A DNA stretch of 64,000 nucleotides from Luteimonas sp. BLCC-B24 (GCF_028550595.1 NZ_JAQQGN010000001.1:310001-374000); one strand, 5' to 3'; shown: positions 29,571-38,329, counted from the stretch's first letter. Notes: generated by a model not told the origin, from the letters alone. A program made the numbers and translations.

Positions 29571-29909
29571 TCAGACCCCAAGGCCCACGCGGTGCGGCCA
29601 CAGCAGCTGCGTGACGCCGAGCGGAAGCTCCCGCGCTGCCTCCGTCGTGACCGCCTCACGGTGCCGAAACAGGTGAGCGGCCAGCAGCAGCACCGCCGCA
29701 CGCACAACCGGATTCACCAGCATCGGGTCGCAACCTGCATCGCCGGCGAGCACAGCGTCGGCCATGCTGTCGGCGGTGGCGAACACGCGGCGGTTGAGGA
29801 AGTCCTGCACCTGCTGCTCGGCCGCGTCCGCGTAGACGGTGAGCATCGTGTCGTCTTCAGGGTCCGCGCGGGCGTGCACGCGGACCTGCTCGATCGTGAC
29901 CAGCTCCAC
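29571..29909 (-). CDS. Head-tail connector protein (gp6-like, GTG start)
   Basis: A 112-residue, mostly helical protein typical of HK97 gp6/SPP1 gp15 connectors. VTIEQVRVHARADPEDDTML is followed by AAEQQVQDFLNRRVF and a long Ala/Val-rich helix. It forms a ring below the portal. The GTG at 29909 gives the usual family length. Confidence 0.85.
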   Translation of the reverse strand: MELVTIEQVRVHARADPEDDTMLTVYADAAEQQVQDFLNRRVFATADSMADAVLAGDAGCDPMLVNPVVRAAVLLLAAHLFRHREAVTTEAARELPLGVTQLLWPHRVGLGV

Positions 29910-29911
29910 GG

Positions 29912-30247
29912 TCAGGCCTGCGCCTTGACGGCGGCTTCCAGTGCCTCGACGACCGTCTTGCGGTCCTTGCCCGCCTTCTCGGCCGCCAGCGCTGCGGCGA
30001 GCACGTCCGGGGCGACACCCTTGCCGATGGCGGCGACGACGGTGGCTGCGTTCTGGTCGAGCAGCGCGGCGGCGTCGATTTCAACGCGCGTCGGCGCCGG
30101 CTTCTCTTCCTCGACCTCGCCCAGCAGTTGCGCCAGCTTCGCCTTTTCCAGCGCATCGGCGGCCTTCTTCGTTGCGACCTGGAACGTCTGGCCGCGCTTG
30201 ATCGATCCGCCGTGCTCGAAGCTGCGGAGTGCCTTCATCTCGTACAT
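29912..30247 (-). CDS. Small head-region hypothetical protein
   Basis: A 111-residue protein with an N-terminal beta part (MKALRSFEHGGSIKRGQTFQV) and an Ala/Lys/Glu-rich helical tail. Proteins of this shape between capsid and connector genes are common in HK97-like phages and may be decoration or scaffolding-related; I cannot assign a function. It lies 68 bases after the capsid gene. Confidence 0.75.
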   Translation of the reverse strand: MYEMKALRSFEHGGSIKRGQTFQVATKKAADALEKAKLAQLLGEVEEEKPAPTRVEIDAAALLDQNAATVVAAIGKGVAPDVLAAALAAEKAGKDRKTVVEALEAAVKAQA

Positions 30248-30315
30248 GTTGCGTCTCCTGGAGAGAAGACGGCGGCCGAAGCCGCCGTCCTCAGGTGGGC
30301 CTGTCCGTCGACTGG

Positions 30316-31524
30316 TTACGGCACTTCGGGATCGATGCCTTCGAAGTCGCCGGTGACGAATGCCTCCGGGCGATACACGGTCAGGGTCAGGCGCTCTTCC
30401 ATGAGGATCTTGACCATGTTCTTCACGAAGTCGCGGTCGTCCTGCGTGGCGACCATGACGTTCACGTCCTCGCGGTCGTGGACCTCGGCCGCAATGCCGC
30501 CGCCGAACGCACCGGCCAGGAACTCGCCGGGGTCCATCGCCTGCGTCGGCACCACATTGCGGCCCCACAGCGCTGGGGTGGCGATGCCGCGCGGATTGGC
30601 GAACAGGTAGGCGTTGTCATCCGTCTTCGTCAGCTCGATGGCCGCCCAGTCGATCGGGCTGAGCACGATGCCGTCCGCCCAGGCTTCCGCCAGCTCGACC
30701 TGCAGCAGTGCCAGGCGCAGGCGATCGATCCGGGTTTCGGCCTGCACGATCACACCCGGGTTGGCGTAGGTCGTCGCCTGGGTGACCAGCCCGTTGATGT
30801 TCAGACCGACGCCCGAACCCTTCAGCAGCTGGTCCTCTTCCTTGAGCTTCAGGCCGTAACGCAGGCGGCCGTCGATGTAGCTGCGCAGCATCGGCACGTC
30901 CGACAGCACCTGGCGGGAGGCATGGATCCAGTGGGCGATGGTGACCACCGGCGCCGAGTCCGCCTCGAACACGATGTTCGATTCCGGCTTGATGCCAGAC
31001 GGGTTCTCCGCCACCGGCGCGGCGTTGTTGGTGAAGCCGGTCTCGCGCACGTACTCGACCGAGTTGCTGGTGGTGCGCACGACGTTGAGCAGGTCGCGGA
31101 TGGTCAGGCGACGCAGGCCGGGCGCGATGATGCCTTCGCGCCGCTGCGGCACGATGAGATCGCCGGCCGAGCTGCCATCGCTGGTGACCACAGCCTTCAC
31201 GTCCATGTGGAACTTGCTGCCGCCACCGCCCGATGCGCGTGCCGCCCAGGCCTTGAAGTCGTCATTCTCGACGACCTGATCGCCCATCGACTTGGGGCCC
31301 ACGGCCTCGCCGCCGCCCTGCTCGAGGCGCGCGACCAGCTGCTCGGCCGACTGCAGACGAGCCTGCAACTCGCCCTGCTGGGTCAGCAGTTTGTCGACGC
31401 TGGCGCGGGTCTCTTCGGAGAGCTTGGCGTGCGCCTTGATCTCCTTCTCGGCCGCTTCGGCCTGGGTCTTGACCTGGTCGCTGATCTTGTCGAGCGCGGC
31501 CTGAATCTGTTCGGGGGTTGCCAT
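30316..31524 (-). CDS. HK97-type major capsid protein with delta domain
   Basis: A 402-residue capsid subunit. The first ~75 residues are a Gln/Glu/Lys-rich coiled coil, the scaffolding delta domain that is cut off in HK97-like phages. The mature shell begins near residue 100 (SKFHMDVKAVVTSD) and has the fold's landmarks RDLLNVVRTTSNSVEYV and LKLKEEDQLLKGSG. A ClpP-type protease is encoded just upstream, consistent with proteolytic maturation. Confidence 0.94.
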   Translation of the reverse strand: MATPEQIQAALDKISDQVKTQAEAAEKEIKAHAKLSEETRASVDKLLTQQGELQARLQSAEQLVARLEQGGGEAVGPKSMGDQVVENDDFKAWAARASGGGGSKFHMDVKAVVTSDGSSAGDLIVPQRREGIIAPGLRRLTIRDLLNVVRTTSNSVEYVRETGFTNNAAPVAENPSGIKPESNIVFEADSAPVVTIAHWIHASRQVLSDVPMLRSYIDGRLRYGLKLKEEDQLLKGSGVGLNINGLVTQATTYANPGVIVQAETRIDRLRLALLQVELAEAWADGIVLSPIDWAAIELTKTDDNAYLFANPRGIATPALWGRNVVPTQAMDPGEFLAGAFGGGIAAEVHDREDVNVMVATQDDRDFVKNMVKILMEERLTLTVYRPEAFVTGDFEGIDPEVP

Positions 31525-31543
31525 GGTTCTGTTCCTCGTTTGG

Positions 31544-32404
31544 TTAAGCGATAAGGGGGTGGTGCAGCAGCGCTGCGTGGCACTTCTCGACGCTCAGGTC
31601 GCCCGTCGCGTGTCCGGTGGGATCGCCCTCACCGCCGCCAGCGGGATCTCCCACGCTGGACTTGAACTCACTGATCAGCCGGCAGGCCTCGGACTTCGGC
31701 AGGCCGCAGGCGCGGAGCGCGGCTTCCAGGCGGCGCACGGCAGAGGCCGAAGCCTTCGCGCCGCCCTTCTCGACTTGGTCGCTCTCCAGAAGTTCGTCCG
31801 CGAAACCATCCTCGATCGCGGCCTCGCCGCCGATCCAGGTCTCCGCGTCCATTAACTTCGTCATCTCATCGACCTTCGCGCCGGTGCGCGCGGCGTAGAT
31901 GCCGGCCATCGCCTGGTCGAAGGGCTCCAGCGTCTGGGCGATATCCCTCAGGTCGTGCCGGTTGCCGCAGACGCAGCCCCAGCAGTTGTGGATCATCAGG
32001 AACCCGGCCCGGGCGATCTGCACCGTATCGCCGGCCATCGCAATGATCGAGGCGGCGGACGCCGCGAGGCCCAGCACCTTCACGGTGACCTCGCCGTCGT
32101 GCTCCCGCAGCAGGTTGTAGATGGCCAAGCCCTCGAACATGTCACCGCCAGGGCTGTTCACGTTGACGATGACTGGGCCTTTGCCCATCGCCCGGAGCGC
32201 CGCGGCGATGCGTTTGGCGGTGACACCCTCACCGGTCCAGAAGTCCTGCCCGATCACGTCGTAGACGCTGATCGAGCGCTCGTTCTCGCCATCGGCGGCG
32301 CGCACGCCGGCCTGCCAGCGGTCCAGCGCGCGCATGTGCACCTGGCCGGTGACGGCCGCACAGGGGCGGCCCTCCGGTGCTCCCGGCAGGGTCTTGATCG
32401 TCAT
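31544..32404 (-). CDS. ClpP-like head maturation protease
   Basis: A 286-residue serine protease with the ClpP fold. VNVNSPGGDMFEGLAIYN is the oxyanion region, Ser116 lies in LGLAASAAS, and His139 in MIHNC. It should remove the capsid delta domain and itself during head assembly. The last ~80 residues form a helical tail that may bind the scaffold. It sits between portal and capsid genes, the HK97 order. Confidence 0.92.
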   Translation of the reverse strand: MTIKTLPGAPEGRPCAAVTGQVHMRALDRWQAGVRAADGENERSISVYDVIGQDFWTGEGVTAKRIAAALRAMGKGPVIVNVNSPGGDMFEGLAIYNLLREHDGEVTVKVLGLAASAASIIAMAGDTVQIARAGFLMIHNCWGCVCGNRHDLRDIAQTLEPFDQAMAGIYAARTGAKVDEMTKLMDAETWIGGEAAIEDGFADELLESDQVEKGGAKASASAVRRLEAALRACGLPKSEACRLISEFKSSVGDPAGGGEGDPTGHATGDLSVEKCHAALLHHPLIA

Positions 32405-32414
32405 GTCTGTTCCC

Positions 32415-33704
32415 TTATTCGCCCGTGGCGGGCTGTTCGATGCCCAGCAGGGCGCGGAGCGAGGCGCGGACCTGCTGCGCCTGCTGATCGTTCTGGCCGA
32501 GAGCGTCCAGCGGCAACATCGCCGACTGCACGGTCAGCACTGCGGCGTTGCCGCCCATCGGCTCGCGGTCTTCCAGCTCGCGGACTTCGTCGCGCGTCAG
32601 GATGCCGTTGTTCACCATGGCCCCGTAGAAGGCCGAACGCCCGGCGCTGTCAGCGCGCAGAAGACCTTCGACCGAGTACTTCGGATAGAAGCGCGCGCGG
32701 TCTCCGGGCTGCAGCAGATCCTTCTTGATGGCCTGCTCGATTCGCTTCAGCCAGGGCGCGAGGGTGAAGGTAAGGAACCAGATCATCTTCTGCTCGAGGC
32801 CGGTGCCCCAGTTGCTGTCCTTCTGGCCGTGCCCGATCAGCGCTGAGTCGACCCGGAACCAGCGCGCGACCTCCTCCACGCCGAAAGACCGGGATTCCAA
32901 CAGCTGAGAATCCGAGGGGTTGATCCCGATCGTGCCCACGTCGGTGCCGCCCTCGAGCAGCGGCGTCTCACCGCGCTCGACGGCGCCCAGCACGTTCCTG
33001 CGGAACTCGTCGCGCTGCCTCGGCTGCAGGAACGCTGCGACCTTGTAGTAGACGGTCTGCAGCATGCCGTTGCTGAAAGTGCGTGCCGCTGCACGCTCCG
33101 CCGCGATCGCGCCACCGAATACGTGGGCGCCGTAGGCGATGACCGATACCCCGCTCTCACCATCCAAGGTGAACCCCGGCACCTCCCAGATGCGATCACG
33201 CGGGATGACCCGCTGCCGCCCGTCCTTCTCGGTGTAGCGCCATTCCTTCCGGCCGGCACTGTCGCGTGACCAGCTCAGTCGATCCGGATTGAGGAAGCGG
33301 AGCCCCACGAGGCGGCCGCCGATGATCAGCTTCTCGGAGCGCCCCGCGCCGCGCAGCAGCATCGCCGCGACCATCGCTTCCCAGTACACCGACGCCGAGG
33401 AGTCGCTGTTCGGCTGGTCATGGATCAGGAAGTGGAGCGGGTGCTGCGGCGCCGGCCGCTTGCCTGCGCTGCCGCGTTCGTACATGCCCAGCGGCAGGGT
33501 GGCGATGGTTTCCGAGATCAGACGAACACACGCCCAGACCGCCGAGACCTGCATCGCGCTTTGCGCCGTGACCGACACTCCGGCGGGGCCGCTGGCACCT
33601 GCAACGGAAGCCCAGGCCTCGTCATTGGTCAGGTCGAATGGCACGCCGAGCCACTTCTGGATCGCTGCCTTGAACATGCCGGGCCGCTTCGCCGTCGTCT
33701 TCAT
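32415..33704 (-). CDS. Portal protein (HK97 family)
   Basis: A 429-residue portal, the dodecameric ring at the head vertex. Landmarks are SAVWACVRLISETIATLPLG, the MVAAMLLRGAGRSEKLI segment, HVFGGAIAAERAAARTFSNG and the C-terminal helical region ending LRALLGIEQPATGE. Its ATG overlaps the terL stop as ATGA. Between terL and the protease gene, as in HK97. Confidence 0.94.
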   Translation of the reverse strand: MKTTAKRPGMFKAAIQKWLGVPFDLTNDEAWASVAGASGPAGVSVTAQSAMQVSAVWACVRLISETIATLPLGMYERGSAGKRPAPQHPLHFLIHDQPNSDSSASVYWEAMVAAMLLRGAGRSEKLIIGGRLVGLRFLNPDRLSWSRDSAGRKEWRYTEKDGRQRVIPRDRIWEVPGFTLDGESGVSVIAYGAHVFGGAIAAERAAARTFSNGMLQTVYYKVAAFLQPRQRDEFRRNVLGAVERGETPLLEGGTDVGTIGINPSDSQLLESRSFGVEEVARWFRVDSALIGHGQKDSNWGTGLEQKMIWFLTFTLAPWLKRIEQAIKKDLLQPGDRARFYPKYSVEGLLRADSAGRSAFYGAMVNNGILTRDEVRELEDREPMGGNAAVLTVQSAMLPLDALGQNDQQAQQVRASLRALLGIEQPATGE

Positions 33705-35440
33705 GCGCGCGCCGCCCGTACCGGGTTCGTGAGCCAGTCGTCCATCGATCCCATCCCCTCCGGGTTCAGCGCCATAAGGTGCACCGCGCTGAAGCCCGCC
33801 ATCAGCGGATCGATCTTCGCGGTGCCGCTGGCTTGCTTCGTGATCGTGATTGCGTTGCCCACGGGCACCACCTTTGCGTTGCCGACGCACCAGGCCATCA
33901 GCGGCTGTCCGCCATGGACGATCCGGCCGCCAGCCAGCTCGCGCTCTGCCGTCTTGATCGCGCCGTTGAGCTTCCAGCCCTGGGACACCGCCACGATCTG
34001 CTTCATGTCGATGCCGCGGTCTTCGGTGGTCAGTTCGTCGACGATCGCCCCGATGCCGGCGGGGTCCACGCCGATGGCGTTCTCCTCCGGCAGCAGGCCG
34101 GCGTCGTTGACCCGGCACACGATGTCCGCCAGCTCGTCCACGTCGTCCCCGGGCACCTCGACCACCGACAAGTCGCCGGCCTTCTCCAGATCCAACAGCT
34201 TCGCGGCGATGTCCTTCCGCCGCTCCTCCAGCACGATCCTGTGCGCCCAGGCCTTCGCCCACCACAGCCACCGGCGCGTGCCGCGCTCGCGGCCAAGCAC
34301 CACCAGGCCCAGCAGGTCGTCCAGGCCGCCGCCGTCAATGCCGACCGTGCAGACCTCCGACCGCTCCAGCAGACTGTCGAGGTCCAGTCCGGCCTCCGCC
34401 CGCGGCACCCAGAACCGAGCACCCGCCCAGCTCCCGCCCGTCATCTCGCTCGGCGGGACGTTCAGGCGCTTCGCTAGGAACACCCGGAGCGACGTACCCC
34501 CGGCAGCCTGTGCCTCCTCGAACTTTCGCTGGAAGTCGACCGGATCCACCGATGCGCCCCAGTTGGGGTTCACCAGCGGGAAGTTCTCCGGCTGCAGGTA
34601 CGCCTTGGACTTCACCATCCGCGCCGGCCACTCGTACAGCAGCGGCAAGAAGTGCGGCGCGCTGATCTTCCCGTCCCGAACCGCCCGCGCGAACTCCAGC
34701 TTCGCCTTGTAGATGCCAACCGGCTCGTCGTCCGACTCGGTCGTGATCGAGATGACCACGCCCTCCGGCCGCGACGCCTGGCCGCCGGTTGCCTCCAGCA
34801 GCAGGTCCTCCGCACCCTTGCGCTGCGCCAGCAGCCACAGCTCCTCGAGGATCACGAACGCCCAGATCTTGCCGGCAATCGTGTCCGTGTCCGCGGCGTA
34901 CACCCGGCAGCTCATGCCGGTGACCCGATGCGTCACCGTCCGGATGTTCGGCTGAATGTGGAACAGGTCCTTCAGCTCCGGGTCCGCCTCGATGGCGTCC
35001 CGCAGCGGCTTGAACACGTTGTCCGCCGTCTCCTTCGTCGGCGCGATGACGGCGCCCTCGTTCGACTGCCGCCAGTTGAGCACCATCAGCGACAGCATCA
35101 GCCCCGCCGCGATGCCCGACTTCCAATTCTTCTTCGGGACCTTCAGCAGCACCTCGCGGATCAGGCGCTCGCCGGTCTCCACGTCGTAGGCCCCGTGGAT
35201 CGCTTCCGCGATCTCGGTGATCCAGGGCCGGCAAACCTGGGCATAGGTCGGCGCGACCGCCCGGCCGGTGTCATCTACCTCCGCCAGCGGGTTCGGCACG
35301 CCGACCGCCCGCAGGCTGTTGAAAACCTCCAGGCCGATACGCGCCTGATCCGGGAAGATCGGGCCGCACGGCATCAGCGAGCGCCCCTCTAGGATCCGAT
35401 CCTCCCAGTCCGGGCAGGCGGTGGTCCAGGTCAGGGTCAT
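33701..35440 (-). CDS. terL: Terminase large subunit
   Basis: A 579-residue DNA packaging motor. The ATPase half has a Walker-A-like KVPKKNWKSG near residue 105 and a FVILEELWLL Walker B region near 195. The nuclease half has VGIDGGGLDDLLG with metal-binding aspartates near 365 and a later acidic Asp in AIGVDPAG. It belongs to the P27/HK97-type Terminase_1 group associated with cohesive ends. ATGA overlaps join it to terS and portal. Confidence 0.95.
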   Translation of the reverse strand: MTLTWTTACPDWEDRILEGRSLMPCGPIFPDQARIGLEVFNSLRAVGVPNPLAEVDDTGRAVAPTYAQVCRPWITEIAEAIHGAYDVETGERLIREVLLKVPKKNWKSGIAAGLMLSLMVLNWRQSNEGAVIAPTKETADNVFKPLRDAIEADPELKDLFHIQPNIRTVTHRVTGMSCRVYAADTDTIAGKIWAFVILEELWLLAQRKGAEDLLLEATGGQASRPEGVVISITTESDDEPVGIYKAKLEFARAVRDGKISAPHFLPLLYEWPARMVKSKAYLQPENFPLVNPNWGASVDPVDFQRKFEEAQAAGGTSLRVFLAKRLNVPPSEMTGGSWAGARFWVPRAEAGLDLDSLLERSEVCTVGIDGGGLDDLLGLVVLGRERGTRRWLWWAKAWAHRIVLEERRKDIAAKLLDLEKAGDLSVVEVPGDDVDELADIVCRVNDAGLLPEENAIGVDPAGIGAIVDELTTEDRGIDMKQIVAVSQGWKLNGAIKTAERELAGGRIVHGGQPLMAWCVGNAKVVPVGNAITITKQASGTAKIDPLMAGFSAVHLMALNPEGMGSMDDWLTNPVRAARA

Positions 35441-35757
35441 TTTACCGCCACCAACCGCGGCCGACTCGGCGGCGGCACCGGCGCGAGGCTGCGCGTGCCC
35501 ATCGTCGCCTTCGCCTGGTCCGCCGCCTGCTCCTTTTTGCCCTTCGCCGCTCCAGTCTTGCCCGACTTCTTCAGCGCCAGGGCTGCGGCCATCCGGTCCT
35601 TGAAGTCCGCGTTCGGGTCACGCATGACCGCCCGCAGGAACTCGTCTGGGTCGTCCGTCTGGTAGCCCTTGGCCTTCGTCTTGCGGGGCGCCTTCGGTTT
35701 CGGCCCAGAGCCGGGGCGGGCGCCTCCGCCGCCCTTCATCCCCTTCACTCCTGCCAT
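35437..35757 (-). CDS. Terminase small subunit-like protein
   Basis: A 106-residue, very basic protein starting MAGVKGMKGGGGARPGSGPK, with a short helical core (DDPDEFLRAVMRDPNADFKD) and a Lys/Ala-rich tail. The Gly/Lys/Pro-rich start is typical of small terminase subunits of HNH-type cos phages. Its stop overlaps the terL start. Smaller than most TerS proteins, so the assignment is mostly positional. Confidence 0.78.
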   Translation of the reverse strand: MAGVKGMKGGGGARPGSGPKPKAPRKTKAKGYQTDDPDEFLRAVMRDPNADFKDRMAAALALKKSGKTGAAKGKKEQAADQAKATMGTRSLAPVPPPSRPRLVAVK

Positions 35758-35904
35758 TTTGAATAGCCTCGAATCGAAAAATTCTCACGCGTGGGAGGCG
35801 GACCGGTTTCCGACCCCGGGGGCCCCGAGGTTTCGACCCTCCCCCCGGGTTATCCACAGCCGTTCAGGTTCGCCTTCACATGAGCCTGAACGAGGCGCCG
35901 CCGT
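35758..35904. other. Intergenic region between HNH and terS genes, candidate cos region
   Basis: This 147-base gap holds no gene. It has an A/T-rich patch (TCGAAAAATTCTCACG near 35770), a long GC run around 35815-35850 and an inverted repeat GTTCAGG/CCTGAAC at 35862-35891. In HNH-TerS-TerL phages the cohesive-end site lies next to these genes, so this is the best place to look for cos. The exact nick cannot be read from sequence. Confidence 0.4.
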
Positions 35905-36213
35905 TCAGCTTCGCGCGCACTGCCCGAGGTCACGCCGCGTCTTCGCGTCATGACACGCGAGGCACAGCACCTGCGTGTTCTCGTCGGTGTCCTGCCCGCC
36001 ATTCACCAGTGCCACCACGTGATCGAGGTGGAAGCCATCCGGGTACGCGACCAGCTGCCTGCACTCCGCGCAGTGCGGGTCCTTCGCCCACACACGGAGC
36101 CTGCGGCTCTGCAGGCGACGCCCGGTGATGCGGTGCTGGCTCGGTGTGCCGGCCTGCTGGAGCCGCCCGGGCACGGCGGTCACCCTTGGCGGGATGGTCT
36201 TGAGCCTGCCCAT
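35905..36213 (-). CDS. HNH endonuclease
   Basis: A 102-residue nuclease starting MGRLKTIPPRVTAVPGRLQQ. The HNH core is visible: CAECRQLV, FHLDHVVALVNGG, then DENTQVLCLACHDAKT, giving two Cys pairs and the catalytic His-Asp-His. Such HNH proteins next to terS cooperate with terminase in cos cleavage. I preferred the ATG at 36213; the frame continues to 36432 with low-complexity Arg-rich sequence. Confidence 0.87.
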   Translation of the reverse strand: MGRLKTIPPRVTAVPGRLQQAGTPSQHRITGRRLQSRRLRVWAKDPHCAECRQLVAYPDGFHLDHVVALVNGGQDTDENTQVLCLACHDAKTRRDLGQCARS

Positions 36214-36382
36214 CAACGGACGCCACGCGACCGCCATGGAAGAACGGCGAGATTTCGCGCGCAGGTGCGGCCGAGGCTGGGGTCTCCGCACACTGGACTC
36301 GCCACCTTGGACATTGACCTTCCGACCATCACCGCCGCCTGCAACTTGCTGGCGGCCTTCGCCCGCCTCGTGCGGTTCCTGC

Positions 36383-36667
36383 TCACCGGATCTGCCCCGC
36401 CTCCTGGAACCGGCGGATGCACCGACGCTCACCGCGCCACGCGATGCGGTCCTGCGTCACCACGCCGAGCAGGCTGTTGGCCCAGCCCTTCAGCGCCACG
36501 ACGTAGCTGTCCGGAATCGGCGCCCCATCGGCCGGGGCCTCGGGCTCGTCGGGGATGTAGGCGGTCGGGGCGTCCAGGCACGGAGTGATCAGCGGCGCCT
36601 CGGCACGCGGGGCGCGGCCAGCGCACCCAGCGAGCACCAGCACAGCGATGGCGCAGGCGACGCGCAT
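36383..36667 (-). CDS. Small lipoprotein, Rz1-like outer-membrane spanin candidate
   Basis: A 94-residue lipoprotein with the lipobox VLAGC at residues 12-16 and a Pro-rich stretch (YIPDEPEAPADGAPIPDS). In the lysis cassette this fits an o-spanin that pairs with the Rz-like protein to fuse inner and outer membranes. Unusually, a gp49-like gene lies between the two spanin candidates. Its ATG overlaps the stop of that gene. Confidence 0.65.
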   Translation of the reverse strand: MRVACAIAVLVLAGCAGRAPRAEAPLITPCLDAPTAYIPDEPEAPADGAPIPDSYVVALKGWANSLLGVVTQDRIAWRGERRCIRRFQEAGQIR

Positions 36668-37032
36668 CAGCCGGCGGCGAGCTTGTCGCGCAGGCGGAAG
36701 CCCAGCAGCGGCCAGACCTTGGCCACGGCGTTCTGACGGGCGATCTTCTGACCGAGTGCGGCATCGAAGTTCTCCGGGCTGGCGCAGGCCGACTCACCGG
36801 TGACGGTGAAGCCGTTGTCGAGCACCAGCACGCAGAACGTCAGCAGGTCCAGAGCGGCAGGCGGCTCGATCGTCCCGCCCTCCTCCACGGTCAGCGATGC
36901 GGCGCCCGCGAATCCGTCACCCGCGGTGAAGTAGTGCTCGCTCTGAATGGCGGCCTCGATGTCAGCCGGGGTCACGCGCGGCGAAGTCAGGCCCTTGGCC
37001 TGGATCTCCTGTTCGATCTGCTTGTCGGTCAC
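36667..37032 (-). CDS. N4 gp49-like phage protein (GTG start)
   Basis: A 121-residue cytosolic protein of the gp49/DUF-type family first seen in phage N4. The hallmark is LTFCVLVLDNGFTVTGESAC, followed by NFDAALGQKIARQNAVAKVWPLLGF. The function is unknown, although it is frequent in lysis or accessory regions of phages. GTG at 37032. Confidence 0.82.
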   Translation of the reverse strand: MTDKQIEQEIQAKGLTSPRVTPADIEAAIQSEHYFTAGDGFAGAASLTVEEGGTIEPPAALDLLTFCVLVLDNGFTVTGESACASPENFDAALGQKIARQNAVAKVWPLLGFRLRDKLAAG

Positions 37033-37051
37033 GTCTCGTCCTCGTTGGTGG

Positions 37052-37408
37052 TCAGTCGCGCGCGGCGGCGCGGGCTTCTTCTACGGCCGGCGCCAGGCTG
37101 GGGAGCCCGGACGGCATGACGCACTCACCGGTGACGCGGACCTCGCGGATCAGCGTCTCCCGGGTGTGGGTGTTGCCGGCGGCCGTGGTCTGCTCGCCGC
37201 GGGTCTGCCCGCGCACTGCCGTCCAGATGGTGGCCGCCTCGGCGATCGCCTCGCGCTGGGCATTGGCCGCCGCGTCCGCGTCCTCGAGCCGCTGCTCGGC
37301 CAGACGGGTATCGCACCGCGCGCTCGCGCTCGACCAGCGCCACGTGGCGATCCCTGCCCACAGGGACACCACGACCAGCGAGGTGATCAGCCACCCGATC
37401 AGCTTCAA
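37052..37408 (-). CDS. Rz-like inner-membrane spanin candidate (TTG start)
   Basis: A 118-residue protein with one N-terminal transmembrane helix (residues about 4-22) and a helical periplasmic part rich in Ala, Glu and Arg, the layout of an i-spanin. The TTG at 37408 overlaps the previous stop as TTGA and has GGAG upstream. No Rz1 gene is nested inside; the lipoprotein at 36383-36667 is the likely partner. Confidence 0.68.
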   Translation of the reverse strand: MKLIGWLITSLVVVSLWAGIATWRWSSASARCDTRLAEQRLEDADAAANAQREAIAEAATIWTAVRGQTRGEQTTAAGNTHTRETLIREVRVTGECVMPSGLPSLAPAVEEARAAARD

Positions 37409-37731
37409 TGGGATATCTCCGGTGGGACGACCGCGCCCAGGCCGCGGAGCGACGACTCCAGCGTCATCACCCGCAGACGCAGCCGGTGCGCCTGTTCCTG
37501 CGCGGTCATGCGCAGCTTCATCTCCTCGGCCAGCTGCAGGCTGAGCGTCGCCTGCGACTGTTCGAGCGACTCGATACGTGCGGTCAGGCCGGCCAGCAGC
37601 GCGACATTGCCGTCAGCCTCGGCCTTGTCCTGCTTGCGGTTGAGCACGGCGCCGATGAATTCGCGCGCGATCCACAGCGCTGCTGCGCCGCCGGCTACCC
37701 ACCAAGGGGCGATGTCGCTGCCCCCATTCAC
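37405..37731 (-). CDS. Small membrane protein with coiled coil, possible holin (GTG start)
   Basis: A 108-residue protein with one hydrophobic segment (about residues 8-30) followed by a long Leu/Glu/Gln coiled coil (LTARIESLEQSQATLSLQLA). It sits between endolysin and the Rz-like gene, where a holin or antiholin is expected. One transmembrane helix with a coiled coil is atypical for a lambda S-type holin, so a pinholin or accessory role is possible. GTG at 37731 overlaps the endolysin stop (GTGA). Confidence 0.55.
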   Translation of the reverse strand: MNGGSDIAPWWVAGGAAALWIAREFIGAVLNRKQDKAEADGNVALLAGLTARIESLEQSQATLSLQLAEEMKLRMTAQEQAHRLRLRVMTLESSLRGLGAVVPPEISH

Positions 37732-38159
37732 GCAGTGAGACCCGACTCGTAGACCGTGCGCCCGCCGCGCTTCACGGCCGTCAGCACCTGCCGGCGGTGC
37801 CGCGGCCCATAGCTGACGTGCACCCAGCGGCCGAACTCCTCGATCACCTGGTCGAAGGGCAGCCGCAGGTCGATGATTCGCTGCGCCAGAGCGCGCGAGG
37901 TCATGCCGTCGACGCGGATGTCAGCCGCCTGCCCTAGGCGGTGCTGCGATGTCGGGGTGCCACCGACGGCACGGTTCACACGCTCCGACCGGAACGCGCT
38001 GTTCACCAGCACCGGCCGGCGGAGATCGTCGCGCAGCGGCTGGAGGATCTTCTCCGCCAGGTTGCGCAGGTGGACGATCTCCGACGGCGTCGGGGTATTG
38101 GCGATGCCGGTCGAGGTGACCGTCAGCTCCGCCAGCGTGAAGTTGGTCGTGAGGCGCAT
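37728..38159 (-). CDS. Endolysin, peptidase M15 family
   Basis: A 143-residue zinc peptidase that should cut peptide cross-links in peptidoglycan. The zinc motif SQHRLGQAADI (SxHxxGxAxD) and the second histidine in RWVHVSYG are both present, as in VanY/M15A endolysins. It has no signal peptide, so export needs a holin. First gene of the late transcript after the candidate pR'/tR' region. Confidence 0.92.
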   Translation of the reverse strand: MRLTTNFTLAELTVTSTGIANTPTPSEIVHLRNLAEKILQPLRDDLRRPVLVNSAFRSERVNRAVGGTPTSQHRLGQAADIRVDGMTSRALAQRIIDLRLPFDQVIEEFGRWVHVSYGPRHRRQVLTAVKRGGRTVYESGLTA

Positions 38160-38232
38160 GGCGGTCTCGGCAATGGGGCCCGCCCCGCAGCCGGCTGGGC
38201 GCGAGGGTTGATCCGGAATCAGGGGGTCGGGC

Positions 38233-38270
38233 TGGAAACGAAAACGCCCCGCCGGTGAGGGCGAGGCGTT
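38233..38270 (-). terminator. Candidate late terminator tR'
   Basis: On the minus strand AACGCCTCGCC pairs with GGCGGGGCGTT (one mismatch) around a six-base loop and is followed by TTTTCGTTT. It stands between the Q-like gene and the endolysin gene, just downstream of a promoter-like sequence. In lambdoid phages this is where tR' stops late transcription until Q acts. Confidence 0.7.
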
Positions 38271-38300
38271 GGCAGTGGCAGCTATGCCACGATGACGCGA

Positions 38301-38329
38301 ATCATGCGCCGTGGCTAACCGCGCGTCAA
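38301..38329 (-). promoter_or_regulatory. Candidate late promoter pR'
   Basis: TTGACG at 38329-38324, a 17-base spacer and CATGAT at 38306-38301 make a sigma70-like promoter reading toward the lysis genes. It overlaps the stop of the Q-like gene. Transcription would start near 38294 and meet the terminator within about 25-55 bases, as at lambda pR'. Confidence 0.55.

Noticed and set aside
36213-36432. Longer N-terminus for the HNH nuclease
   Set aside because: The extension is Arg/Gly/Ser-rich, overlaps the lipoprotein gene, and HNH relatives begin near MGRLKT.
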